From Coprobacter secundus (lineage in GTDB: Bacteria > Bacteroidota > Bacteroidia > Bacteroidales > Coprobacteraceae), in the NCBI GenBank assembly GCA_000803105.1, contig JTDA01000002.1, forward strand, positions 124,001 through 188,000: 64,000 bases of DNA, written 5' to 3'. The notes under the pieces are model-generated. The model was given only the letters and a program-made list of their open reading frames with translations, did no database searches and was not told the DNA's origin. Below, one piece after another: positions 55,208-64,000 of this stretch (the first letter of the stretch is position 1; the number at the start of each line of letters is the position of its first letter). A program made the translations under genes and the position numbers.

Positions 55208-55500
55208 TCTTTTATGTTACAACTGAAACCACCCGATATTCAATTGCTATACTTAAAAACATCCATATTAAAATACATACTCTACCACATTTTTACATTC
55301 TCCTATTATCCCTATTTATACCGATTTATCCCACACAAACAGAACTAAAAATACGCCTCCGTTAAATAATTTACAATCTTTCTCTCATTTCAAATACTTA
55401 TATCTTTCCAAATAAGTGTCCAAAAGCCTTACAAAAAATTATCAAAGACATAATAGCACCCCAATTTTCATAGTCAAGCGTCCAATTACGACATTAAATT
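55208..55500. other. AT-rich intergenic region without recognised features
   Basis: These 293 nt separate the beta-barrel gene from the end of the minus-strand polysaccharide locus. I see no coding potential, tRNA or repeat, and no clear terminator for the last gene of the locus. Confidence 0.6.
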
Positions 55501-56352
55501 TTATCTATAGTTCAACCTGTTTTTACAAAAAAAATTACTAAAAAATAATATTTGATAATCAATTGAATTATTCCAATATGACCAAGTATGTCCTCCTGGA
55601 CGAATAATATAATCATGATCAATTTTTTGCTCCAGTAGTCTTCGGTGAAGGTCACTATTCACGGATAAGAAAAAGTCATCACACCCACAATCTATTATTA
55701 AAGCTAAATTCCCATTTTTCAATTTATTAAGCTGGCTTATAACCATATGCTTATCCCATACTTTTTTATTCTTCGCTCGGTCTCCTAATAGACTATGAAT
55801 ATTCCATTTATCAGGAAACGACCTTATATCGACGCCACCACTCATACTGCCCGCAGCACCAAAAACATCTTGATGCCTTATAGCCAACCACAATGCACCA
55901 TGTCCACCCATGCTGGAACCTGTTATAGCACGCCCATCTCTGTCGGCAACCGTATAATAATGATCATCTACATATTTTATCAGTTCTTTTGATATAAACG
56001 TTTCGAATCGAGAGTTCTTATCTTTTGGGCTATCCCAATACCAGCTATTTTCCCCATTCGGACAAACGATTATCATTCCGTACCGGTCGGCAATTCGTGG
56101 TAGTTCAGTTTTGATATTATCGACCCAAACTTTATGACTATCCCTATATCCTTTTGCACTATACCCGTGCAAAAGATATAAAACCGGGCATCGAAACCCA
56201 CCAGTCATTCTATCAGGCGTAATAACGACGCAAGGAATATCCCGGTTCATCTTCTTACTTCTCACCTCTACGGTATCGACTACAGAAGAAATGACCGGAA
56301 GAGATACCCACAAACCAATAAGCGGCAAAAAATATTTCAACAATGAAATCAT
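55501..56352 (-). CDS. alpha/beta-hydrolase esterase, CE1-like
   Basis: The 283-aa secreted protein has a signal peptide (about residues 1-23) and an alpha/beta-hydrolase fold of the esterase D / CE1 type: PVLYLLHGYSAKG for the oxyanion region, the nucleophile Ser in GSSMGGHGALW, an Asp region in IIDCGCDDFF and the catalytic His in RPGGHTWSYW. CE1 enzymes remove acetyl or feruloyl groups from polysaccharides. It is the last gene of a minus-strand locus with SusD and a PL8 lyase, 17 nt after its neighbour, so it probably deacylates the same glycan. Its GC content is lower than that of the rest of the locus. Confidence 0.88.
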   Translation of the reverse strand: MISLLKYFLPLIGLWVSLPVISSVVDTVEVRSKKMNRDIPCVVITPDRMTGGFRCPVLYLLHGYSAKGYRDSHKVWVDNIKTELPRIADRYGMIIVCPNGENSWYWDSPKDKNSRFETFISKELIKYVDDHYYTVADRDGRAITGSSMGGHGALWLAIRHQDVFGAAGSMSGGVDIRSFPDKWNIHSLLGDRAKNKKVWDKHMVISQLNKLKNGNLALIIDCGCDDFFLSVNSDLHRRLLEQKIDHDYIIRPGGHTWSYWNNSIDYQILFFSNFFCKNRLNYR

Positions 56353-56369
56353 ATATTAAAGAAAAATAT

Positions 56370-57971
56370 TCAATTTCCAGTTAATCCACTGATATATTCA
56401 TCTAAAAAGAGAAGAGTTTTCACTGATTCAAGAGCACAATTCATCCAAAAACTTTTTCCCGGTCTCACTATCCACAACGTAGCCAAGAATCCGGAAGAAG
56501 CATCTTGCCATACCGTAATCGTATTCGCCAGACTTACAGCCTTAGCCAATAATAGCGGATCTTTCGTCTTATCATACGCTGCCATCAAGACATTTATCAC
56601 ATTACAAGCACTGGCATCTACCGGTGTCTGATAATGATATTGCTCAAATACACAAGGCGTCCCTATCGGATAAATACCGTTTTTACCTTTAGGGGTATCC
56701 CATATTACAAACTGATCCTCACAAAAACGCATCAACTCCAAAGCATACTGTATATCTTTTTTTGTCGAGTTCTTATCATTTAGCACCATCTTGGCAAAAG
56801 GCGCAGCTGTACAATTCGTCAAATTATCATACGGTTTAAGCAATACGGTAACATCCTCGAATTGCCCATGCCAATCATAAGCCGGACATATCTCTTTTTT
56901 AATATAATTGAATGCTCTTTCCCGAGCAGAACTAAAGTCTGTATATCCATATTGGGATTTCAATCTATCAAAAAAAGAAATCAAATCTATCGGAATAGCT
57001 TTCACATCATTAACCGGAACTCCGCTTTCGAAATCTACTTTAACAGGCCATGAGCCATCTTCTGACTGTGTATTCAAATAAGTCCGAGCGATTCCCAATG
57101 CTTGATTCAAATAAATCTCTTCATGCACCAAATCATACAAATCGAGAAAAGCATTAGCTGCCTGCACCGCTTCCATCATCATCGTCTTCCCGATATTCTC
57201 CGGACTTCGGGCAGTCAATTGATTTCCATAATAAGTCGGAGGGAAAAATGCCAAAGACGTACCCTGCGGACGACTTTGATTTATCAAAAACTGTGCCGCA
57301 TTTTTCGCGATCCTCTCAGCACTCTCTCCGAAATCGGGATTGAATTTCGCAATCATAACTGCCATCGATACTGTTGCTCCGATAATCTTACAAGGATACG
57401 CATTATGAATATAGCTCATATCCGGTTCCTGAGAAGTAATCCAATGTTTGAAATACGGTTGATGACAAAAATAAAACATTCCTTTCAACGCTGCTTCTTT
57501 ATAAGAACGGGTATTCTGTATATATGGACCTTCGAATACCTCCTTTTTTTCAAATGTGCGACGACCGGCATCCCCTATATATTGTCCCTTCTTATCGAAC
57601 GACTTCACTACCAATTCATTGTTTTTTCCTACCGGAACTTTATCCCACACTTGAGACAAAGATGACAACACCGAATTAGATTTAAATGTAATGGTATCAT
57701 TTATAGAAAAAACATAGTAAGCTGCTTTTTTTACTGGAGCGAACTCAAAAACCGGAGCATAGATAAACGATGGAGCACAGCCGTTCCAAAACGGGAATTT
57801 TTTGCCATCTCCCGGTCTGACAGGAACCAAATATTCTGCAGCAGCACGTTTATTCAATTCATCGAAATCAAACTTTAATAAATACTCATACGGAGTGAAT
57901 TTCTGTGCACTCGAACCGGCACATAGAATTGTAGAAATAAATATCCCTATTATCCTCTTATACATACTCAT
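56370..57971 (-). CDS. unrecognised secreted protein, probable alpha/alpha-barrel carbohydrate-active enzyme
   Basis: I do not recognise the family. The 533-aa product has a signal peptide (about residues 1-22, ending S-S-A-Q), a beta-rich N-terminal domain (about 25-150, with FPFWNGCAPSFIYAPVFEF), and then repeated helical pairs with aromatic motifs (YLNTQSEDGSWPVKVDF, YDWHGQFEDVTVL, NCTAAPFAKMVL) as in six-hairpin glycosidase or lyase folds. Glu, Asp and Tyr residues in these helices could be catalytic. It sits in an operon between the Asp-box protein (52-nt gap) and the esterase (17 nt), so a role in breaking the same glycan is likely. A glycoside hydrolase, lyase or epimerase are all possible. 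Confidence 0.72.
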   Translation of the reverse strand: MSMYKRIIGIFISTILCAGSSAQKFTPYEYLLKFDFDELNKRAAAEYLVPVRPGDGKKFPFWNGCAPSFIYAPVFEFAPVKKAAYYVFSINDTITFKSNSVLSSLSQVWDKVPVGKNNELVVKSFDKKGQYIGDAGRRTFEKKEVFEGPYIQNTRSYKEAALKGMFYFCHQPYFKHWITSQEPDMSYIHNAYPCKIIGATVSMAVMIAKFNPDFGESAERIAKNAAQFLINQSRPQGTSLAFFPPTYYGNQLTARSPENIGKTMMMEAVQAANAFLDLYDLVHEEIYLNQALGIARTYLNTQSEDGSWPVKVDFESGVPVNDVKAIPIDLISFFDRLKSQYGYTDFSSARERAFNYIKKEICPAYDWHGQFEDVTVLLKPYDNLTNCTAAPFAKMVLNDKNSTKKDIQYALELMRFCEDQFVIWDTPKGKNGIYPIGTPCVFEQYHYQTPVDASACNVINVLMAAYDKTKDPLLLAKAVSLANTITVWQDASSGFLATLWIVRPGKSFWMNCALESVKTLLFLDEYISGLTGN

Positions 57972-58023
57972 TTTACAATATTTTTTTATTATTTCGGTTT
58001 ATACTTTATCTCCTATTATTACA

Positions 58024-60348
58024 TTACTTAAAAATATCAAAATAAAATATTCCGCTTCCGGCCGTTGCCGCATGTATCCGCTGTTTTTTTGCATCGGAAA
58101 CAACTGAAATCCAACGTAAACAACCTAACGAAGCATCATAAATATCCGTCCATTCTTTTCCGTCAATATCCGTACTGATAAAAAGACGAGTAGGCGTATC
58201 CCCCAAAGGATGATTAGAGCAAGCCAACACCATCAACGGACGCCCACTATTATCTCTACTTATCGAAAATGAACTGGCATTGTACTTCTTTAGTCCCCGA
58301 GGTTTTACCTGAGACCATGATTCACCATAATCCTCGCTTTTCCACAACCCTCCATTCCAAAAACCGGCATATACGACACCGCTCTTATCCGGATCGGTAT
58401 ACAGCAACGATAAAACACTATTTTTCTTTTTATCGAACGGTAACTTTTTATCGACTCTTTCCCAATTTTTTCCGGCATCATCACTTCTGAAAATACCTTC
58501 GGTCCATTCTCCAACATAAATAACATCCTTTTTCTGCGAATCGAGAGCCATCATCTGGCCCGTCCCGCATCCGTTTTTATGCTGATAATTTACAATAGGT
58601 GTCAAATCCTTGTCGATTTTAAATTCTTCCGCAGGTAACGTTTCGATATTTCCCCAACAAGGATTATTCACTTTTTCCCATTCCTCTCCGAAATCATTGC
58701 TAACATATATCCCTGCAGGAATCTCACCATCAACATTCGTATCGATATTACCTTCCATATAAGCCCAAAAACGTCCCGGTACCAAAGGGTCTTCTTTTAT
58801 ATCTTGTAAAAAGTTCTGACCTTTCTGCTCCCATACGATATGACCGGTCTTTCCCATATCCTTGCTCTTGTACAATCTCATATATTGTCCTTTCCGTTGA
58901 GCAGCAAACAAAAGCAACTCCGGATCACGCATAGAAAAACTGGCAGTTCTTCCTGGGCCCACCGTTATCGGAGCCATTTTGTACGACTTACTGTCATCAA
59001 ACGAAAGAGCTGGAGCATGGTCACAAACCCCACATGCCCAAACGCCATCCAGAGTGGGATGTTTTATCAACGTTTCGCAACAAATGATTCCGATACCTTT
59101 AAATTGATGTCCATAAAAATTCTTTCCGGCATCGTAAGTAATCGTCACACCCCACCAATTCGAAATATATAGTTTATTCGGATCCTTGCAATCTGGCAAA
59201 ATATGAGAAACGGCACTACCGATTTTCTCGGGCCTACGTCCATGCCATTCTTTAGGAAATTCGAACATGTTTTCCGGTTTACAATTCGGACTAATAGGGA
59301 GCCATGATGCACCTTTATCTTCAGATTTATAGATGGTCACCGGATATTTTGTAGGAAACTCTTCTGCTGCATAAAGGACATCAGGATTTAAATCGGATTG
59401 CACTAACGTACGGTATTTCAGTTGATGAGGCAAATCTTCAACTATCGAAAAGCTCCGCCCGCCATCGGTACTGCGATATACTCCTGGTTGAGAAGCGAAC
59501 AACACCGTATTTCCATTATCTGCAATCACTAATTCATATAAAGCAGCTTTATCACTTTCAAATAAAACTTGCCAATGTTTGCCCCCGTCATCCGACATAT
59601 ACAAACGTCCGGTCTTATTTCGTGGAAAGTCTTGAAGTTCGGCCAACTTCTCTTTTATTCTATTCTTATCCAGATCACCTTTAAACATCGCTTTGTCCGA
59701 AATCGTACCTACATAAATACGATTGTTATCAAACTTGACACACGAAATACGGTCACCTGACAATCCTGAATATTTCCAAGTTTCTCCTCCGTCTTTGCTC
59801 AGCCATATTCCTTTCGAATACGAACCGGCAGCCACTTCACCCTTTTTATTCGGATTGTAACATATCAATTCCCCGAACTGACGAGTAGGACCATTTCCAT
59901 AATAGTCTAAACCCGATTTTACCAAATACCAACTTTTACCTCCATCCGTCGATTTATGAATCCGTCCGATAAAACGGAAATCACGAACATCTCCTGTAGC
60001 ACGCAATAACGACTGGTTGTCGAATGGATCCAATGCCATCGAATGGCAATAATGATCGGACATCTTATCTAACCCTCCATTTCGAGGTATCCAAGATTTT
60101 CCCCCGTCTACACTCTTGAATACACCAGCAACATCCGATCGGGCATACAATACATCCGGATTCGTTTTGTCCTGAACGATACCCGTAATATATCCGCCTC
60201 CTCCCATGTCGGTCTGGTAAACCTGAACTTTATAGTCACCTTTAAAAACAGACTGCATATCTATCTTCAAAGGTTGGCTCACCGAATAAAAAACGACACA
60301 GAAAAAGGCAATTATAACAATCAAAAATCTATTCTTCATACCATCCAT
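58024..60348 (-). CDS. secreted multi-Asp-box (BNR) beta-propeller protein, GH74-like
   Basis: The 774-aa protein has a signal peptide (from Met4, MKNRFLIVIIAF; ATG at 60339 is an equally good start) and about nine Asp-box motifs of the form S-x-D-x-G-x-x-W/F (for example SVDGGKSW, SKDGGETW, SDDGGKHW, SNDFGEEW, SDDAGKNW, SEDYGESW), spread along two seven-blade-like propellers. The start GGYITGIVQDKTNPDVLYARSDVAG and the double-propeller length resemble GH74 xyloglucanases, whose catalytic Asp lies in the R-x-D-V-G-G segment; here it reads ARSDVAG. In a lyase locus it may be a glycoside hydrolase or glycan-binding protein. Gaps of 45 and 52 nt to its neighbours imply one operon. Confidence 0.8.
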   Translation of the reverse strand: MDGMKNRFLIVIIAFFCVVFYSVSQPLKIDMQSVFKGDYKVQVYQTDMGGGGYITGIVQDKTNPDVLYARSDVAGVFKSVDGGKSWIPRNGGLDKMSDHYCHSMALDPFDNQSLLRATGDVRDFRFIGRIHKSTDGGKSWYLVKSGLDYYGNGPTRQFGELICYNPNKKGEVAAGSYSKGIWLSKDGGETWKYSGLSGDRISCVKFDNNRIYVGTISDKAMFKGDLDKNRIKEKLAELQDFPRNKTGRLYMSDDGGKHWQVLFESDKAALYELVIADNGNTVLFASQPGVYRSTDGGRSFSIVEDLPHQLKYRTLVQSDLNPDVLYAAEEFPTKYPVTIYKSEDKGASWLPISPNCKPENMFEFPKEWHGRRPEKIGSAVSHILPDCKDPNKLYISNWWGVTITYDAGKNFYGHQFKGIGIICCETLIKHPTLDGVWACGVCDHAPALSFDDSKSYKMAPITVGPGRTASFSMRDPELLLFAAQRKGQYMRLYKSKDMGKTGHIVWEQKGQNFLQDIKEDPLVPGRFWAYMEGNIDTNVDGEIPAGIYVSNDFGEEWEKVNNPCWGNIETLPAEEFKIDKDLTPIVNYQHKNGCGTGQMMALDSQKKDVIYVGEWTEGIFRSDDAGKNWERVDKKLPFDKKKNSVLSLLYTDPDKSGVVYAGFWNGGLWKSEDYGESWSQVKPRGLKKYNASSFSISRDNSGRPLMVLACSNHPLGDTPTRLFISTDIDGKEWTDIYDASLGCLRWISVVSDAKKQRIHAATAGSGIFYFDIFK

Positions 60349-60393
60349 TTTCTAAATCTTATAAGTATTTTTTCTTAAAATTATTTTATCCTA

Positions 60394-63300
60394 TCAGAAA
60401 ATTAATTTAAAAGTCTTTACTTCCCCTCCATACACCAAACGAACAATATTCATCCCTTTCGTAAAAAACTCTTTCGGAATAAAATATTCAAACTTATCTC
60501 TAAAAAGCAAAAAGTCGGAAAATAAGACCTTACCATCTACCGAAACGACTTTCACATCCATAGCTGAATTCATTGGATAATCAAATATAAATTTAACTCC
60601 ATCCGATACTCTTTCGGTTCTTATATGATTTCTATCACTGATATAATCACGTATACCTGTATCATTCGGATCTTTCAAATCGAAATAGACAGGCTCTCCC
60701 TCTTTCATTGTTACATTGATCAACGTTTCAGTGTTCGTCCTACTTTGTATGGCAACCCCTTCTACAGGAGTAACCAAATCCCAACTGCCATTTATCGTCA
60801 AAGTCGTAGACGTCGGTGTAGAATGCCATACATAAACAGCATCGCTTTCGGGACACAAATCAGGATTACAAACCGCAAATTTATACCGATTTGAAGTGAC
60901 ATCCCTCTTTACCATCAACAAATGCCTGAATGTAGTCGCTTTTACTATTCCGAAATCCAAATCGCTTACCGCATCATAAAAAGCATACGCGGTCGTATTG
61001 TTCGGTAAGTAAGTCAAAGCATGTACTTTATCTGTCTGAGATTCTATTGTGAATATTTTTGCCTGAGTGCTACGCATCCTCATGGCAAACTGGCTCATTG
61101 CCTCTGTCGTCGTTGCAGGAAGAAGGACAAAAACATCCTTTGCCCCGGAAGGTTTTACACCATGATTGATATATGCTTTCGCCGCAATCAATGCAGTCGT
61201 CGGATTCGCACAGTCCGCCCCCGTCTGATTCGGAGTAGATTGTTCTCCGAATTTTAAAACAATCGGATCATTACCTTTAGGTACGAAATAACCCGTACCG
61301 GCAGGAGTAATAAACCAATTATCTGTCGTAGCAGAGTTGATCGTTCTCTCACCCTGCTGAGCAACCTCTCCGTTTACGATCAAATCTCCGACCGATCCGG
61401 TCACAACATTTTGAAATAAATTAGTTGCCGTAATCATATCATCATCATAAGTCCCAGACGAAGCAATATCGCTTCCTATACATACAACCATATCGCCAAA
61501 GGCAAACATCGTCTTCTTGAATACCAAATTCGTCGAAGTATAGCATACCGTACCACCCCATCTATCAATTTGGTCGAAATCCGTTGCAAAAACACCGCAA
61601 TCGTTCCACGCCAAAGCTCCCGAGAAATTTTTCTCTTTACTGAACTGATCGAAACGCTGAGTAGTCGACTCTTTCGGCATCATTTTCGACCATGAGGTAT
61701 AATGTACCGTCGTCGTTCCCGGAACGACATTCCAATCATAACCGGCAGCAGTAGTCGGATAACCGCTTTCTGCTACAGTTCCGTCATAAAGCACATCCAA
61801 ACTTCCATGACTTTGATAACGTCCGAACCTATTTTGACCGCTATATATTTCGGCCCCCCAAAATTTCGTCGTAATAGAACGCATCGATACGACCCAATTA
61901 TCTTTTCTGAAAATTGCTGCCGGACTATAATTAAATGCATAAAAACCGCTATAATCGGCAACATCTACAGCATAAGTATTCGTTCCCGAAAAATAATTGT
62001 AAGCAGCCTTCAACTCAGCATTATCACCTTTAATATCAACACCAGTCTCTATCAATTTATTAAAATGATCATTGCTATAAGCCAAGGTTATACCAGCACC
62101 GAACGGATTACGTCCGGCAAACGTATTGGCAAAATAATGAAGAGAACCTTTCGTAGCCATAATATACTCCGAAAGCACGGCTTTCTTGAACCGTTCATAA
62201 GCATCCTCGGCTATCCGAAACGGAGTTCCGCGCATATACCACATACATACGGTCCAAGGCTGATACGAATACATATAATTGTTATAATGAGTATTATGAT
62301 GAAATCCCGTCCCATCGGGTTTCAATATACCTTTACATCCCGGTGTATATTCTGTACTACGTTCCATATAACGCTTTACCGCCTTCAGTTCCCTCACGGC
62401 AACAGCATCATCTGTCTGATATGCCGCTATAGCTGGGAAATGAGACAAATACAGATACATATAATCCGATACCAAATTTTGTTTATATGCCTCTTCCGAA
62501 CGATATACCTCATTATAATATGAGAACCATTGGGCGAAATCTAAAAGACGTTGGCGCAACTCCCCTTCACAAGCATACGCAACATCTATTACATGAGCCG
62601 GTATATTCATACCTGCTGTATAAAAATTCATGTTCGAACTCATAAAATAATTACACCCTTCTCCCACACCTTGATCCAGAAAATACCGAACCGCTTTCAA
62701 AAATGTCTCTCTATAATCGCTTCTGGTCGATAAATTGGATAAATGAGTAAATACCGCTTCGATATATGTATCGCTCAAAGCGCTATACGAAATATCGATC
62801 GGTGTTCCACGCAACGTACCGTCCGCGTTCTCGACAATATTCAGAGCATTTATAAAATTCATCGAAACTCTCAACTGTACCGAAGTTGGAGTATTTACTT
62901 TTCTAGCTAACCTCTCCCGTAACAATTGCAAACCGTTCAACTCATCTTGTGTAGGCTGAGTCACCGGAATATCTCTTTCCGATGCATAAAGCTCCAAATA
63001 AGAGACATCGCCTTTTAAATATTGCTTATCGAGAATCATGTGCGGACCTTCGACTCTCGAAGTAATCGTCGTATTATTGAATTCTACATTATCGAACAAA
63101 ATTTTCCGACTTCCCAGAACTTTTTTATTCCAATGTAAACCGACTTCTATATTATCGACCCGAGTAGATGTTTGATCTTTATACTCCACATAAGTACGAT
63201 TAAATTCCCTCCAACCTTGGAAGTTACACAATATGCGAGCCTCTCTTTTAACCGCACCCTGATATTTAAAACGAATAACGATCGTATCATTCGTTATTTT

Positions 63301-63552
63301 CGGAGAATATACATATAAAAGAGTTCCATTCGTAGCCAGGACCTTAAGGTCGATAGGAATATTAATCACAGAGTTCGCATTGGAAGTCCACTCTAAAGAA
63401 TAACTTCCCTCCTTATACGTACGATCCGTTAAAGAAAGAGTTCCTCCCGTTACCGTCCAATTCGAAGGAACTGCATCCTCAAAAGTAAAGAGTGTCTGAG
63501 CTTTACTTTCAAATACGACCGACAACAACAACAGAAATATTATTTTTTTCAT
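60394..63552 (-). CDS. PL8 family polysaccharide lyase, chondroitin ABC lyase-like, with sorting-like C-terminus
   Basis: The 1052-aa secreted protein has a signal peptide (residues 1-19), a beta-sandwich N-terminal lyase domain (about 20-175), an alpha-barrel catalytic domain and PL8 beta-sandwich domains. The DGTGFHHNTHYNNY segment aligns with the active site of chondroitinase ABC, placing His419 and Tyr426 at the catalytic positions with the same spacing of seven. The AGRNPFGAG segment may supply the Arg, and RYQSHGSLDVLYDG and GYDWNVVPGTTTVH are also shared. The C-terminal 90 residues, ending KGMNIVRLVYGGEVKTFKLIF, look like a T9SS sorting domain. The lyase lies directly after SusD in a polysaccharide locus. 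Its substrate could be chondroitin-like or another uronic-acid glycan. Confidence 0.9.
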   Translation of the reverse strand: MKKIIFLLLLSVVFESKAQTLFTFEDAVPSNWTVTGGTLSLTDRTYKEGSYSLEWTSNANSVINIPIDLKVLATNGTLLYVYSPKITNDTIVIRFKYQGAVKREARILCNFQGWREFNRTYVEYKDQTSTRVDNIEVGLHWNKKVLGSRKILFDNVEFNNTTITSRVEGPHMILDKQYLKGDVSYLELYASERDIPVTQPTQDELNGLQLLRERLARKVNTPTSVQLRVSMNFINALNIVENADGTLRGTPIDISYSALSDTYIEAVFTHLSNLSTRSDYRETFLKAVRYFLDQGVGEGCNYFMSSNMNFYTAGMNIPAHVIDVAYACEGELRQRLLDFAQWFSYYNEVYRSEEAYKQNLVSDYMYLYLSHFPAIAAYQTDDAVAVRELKAVKRYMERSTEYTPGCKGILKPDGTGFHHNTHYNNYMYSYQPWTVCMWYMRGTPFRIAEDAYERFKKAVLSEYIMATKGSLHYFANTFAGRNPFGAGITLAYSNDHFNKLIETGVDIKGDNAELKAAYNYFSGTNTYAVDVADYSGFYAFNYSPAAIFRKDNWVVSMRSITTKFWGAEIYSGQNRFGRYQSHGSLDVLYDGTVAESGYPTTAAGYDWNVVPGTTTVHYTSWSKMMPKESTTQRFDQFSKEKNFSGALAWNDCGVFATDFDQIDRWGGTVCYTSTNLVFKKTMFAFGDMVVCIGSDIASSGTYDDDMITATNLFQNVVTGSVGDLIVNGEVAQQGERTINSATTDNWFITPAGTGYFVPKGNDPIVLKFGEQSTPNQTGADCANPTTALIAAKAYINHGVKPSGAKDVFVLLPATTTEAMSQFAMRMRSTQAKIFTIESQTDKVHALTYLPNNTTAYAFYDAVSDLDFGIVKATTFRHLLMVKRDVTSNRYKFAVCNPDLCPESDAVYVWHSTPTSTTLTINGSWDLVTPVEGVAIQSRTNTETLINVTMKEGEPVYFDLKDPNDTGIRDYISDRNHIRTERVSDGVKFIFDYPMNSAMDVKVVSVDGKVLFSDFLLFRDKFEYFIPKEFFTKGMNIVRLVYGGEVKTFKLIF

Positions 63553-63713
63553 ATAAAATCTTTTTTATACAAATGTTACCTCAGTCCAAAACCAAAAGGA
63601 AATGGGTCTAAAAGAGTCTGCTTTACCCATTTTCTATATTCTCATCTAAAAAATTCATTACTCCACTCAGGAACAGGTTATAAACTTTTCGGCTCAAATT
63701 CTTGAAACCGGTT

Positions 63714-64000
63714 TCAATACCCTGCATTTTGAGAAAATTTAGCCAATTCTACCTCTTTCGGAGGAAGCGGCATCAAATAGTTTTCTTTATTCCTATCTAT
63801 ATATCCAGCCTCTACTACACGAGAATTATATCGGTTACACTCTTCTACTTTCTCACGACGGACCAACTGGAACCAGCGCTTGAATTCAGCAAAAAACTCC
63901 CATCCCCGTTCATCGAAAACATATTTATCAAAATCCTCGCCAGAAAGATTTTCCGGGATATCATTGGGTGTTCCACCTGTCGCTCTTTTCCGGACATCGT
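63714..64000 (-). CDS. SusD/RagB family nutrient-binding lipoprotein, C-terminal part
   Basis: The frame enters the window at 64000 and ends with TGA at 63716-63714; 95 codons are visible. It has the conserved C-terminal SusD segment: VRKRATGG, then DERGWEFFAEFKRWFQLVRREK, and the final block with MPLPPKEVELAKFSQNAGY. SusD homologues are surface glycan-binding partners of SusC TonB-dependent transporters, so a susC gene is expected just outside the window. It precedes the PL8 lyase by 161 nt (63553-63713), which show no gene. This identifies the minus-strand block as a polysaccharide utilization locus. Confidence 0.95.
   Translation of the reverse strand, partial: DVRKRATGGTPNDIPENLSGEDFDKYVFDERGWEFFAEFKRWFQLVRREKVEECNRYNSRVVEAGYIDRNKENYLMPLPPKEVELAKFSQNAGY

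Noticed and set aside
61702..62523. Long open frame (273 codons) on the plus strand
   Set aside because: It is antisense to the PL8 lyase catalytic domain, has no start context and a low-complexity Ile/Arg-rich product typical of a reverse-strand shadow.
1..64000. CRISPR arrays, rRNA genes and intact insertion sequences
   Set aside because: No evenly spaced direct repeats, rRNA-like sequence or transposase genes were seen on either strand.

Overview
The window is an AT-rich (mostly about 35% GC by eye) chromosomal segment of a Bacteroidota bacterium, most likely an anaerobic Bacteroidales. Evidence: SprA and the T9SS plug protein, three secreted proteins with type IX-like C-terminal sorting domains, a complete Na+-NQR operon, SusD, GH109, a multi-Asp-box protein, Bacteroidetes-type promoters (TAnnTTTG at -7, sometimes TTTG at -33) and many strong hairpin terminators. 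Family or genus cannot be fixed from the sequence alone.

Layout. 0-4.5 kb, minus strand: RNase Y, ZapA, a ZapB-like coiled-coil protein and a lipoprotein type I pullulanase. 4.6-13.9 kb, plus strand: a B12-binding radical SAM protein, a Crp/Fnr-family regulator, then an RND efflux operon (adaptor, pump, outer-membrane factor) ending in a divergent LpxA-like acyltransferase. An FNR-like box lies between the regulator and the pump. 14.0-20.4 kb, plus strand: a secreted GLUG-repeat protein and a very large secreted enzyme joining a GH105-type unsaturated uronyl hydrolase, an F5/8-type domain and a chondroitin AC-like PL8 lyase in one chain. 20.4-24.1 kb: redox Cys protein, uracil-DNA glycosylase, tRNA-Arg(CCG) with a possible integrase scar, GH109 lipoprotein and a GNAT enzyme.

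24.1-30.1 kb, minus strand: nqrABCDEF. 30.3-41.4 kb, minus strand: Ppx/GppA phosphatase, SprA (about 2,500 aa), RuvA (with a G9 tract), a group B-like [FeFe] hydrogenase and a bactofilin. 41.5-44.7 kb: FolB, an exported C1 peptidase and the T9SS plug. 44.7-55.2 kb: a PepSY-like protein, TamB, a TamA/BamA-like barrel protein broken by a +1 shift, a BACON plus nuclease lipoprotein whose signal peptide is off by one base, and a small outer-membrane barrel. 55.5-64 kb, minus strand: part of a polysaccharide utilization locus (SusD C-terminus, PL8 lyase, nine-Asp-box protein, an unrecognised probable alpha-barrel protein, CE1-like esterase), with higher GC than the rest.

The main theme is envelope and glycan biology: outer-membrane export (SprA, plug, TamA/TamB), cargo with sorting domains, and two separate PL8-based systems for uronic-acid glycans. 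The strongest candidates for something undescribed are the GH105-F5/8-PL8 fusion with its GLUG partner, the sulfatase-less PL8/Asp-box/esterase locus, and the predicted Crp/Fnr control of the RND-LpxA-like operon. Three homopolymer irregularities (tamA A6, nuclease T6, ruvA G9) should be checked against reads before any biological meaning is drawn.
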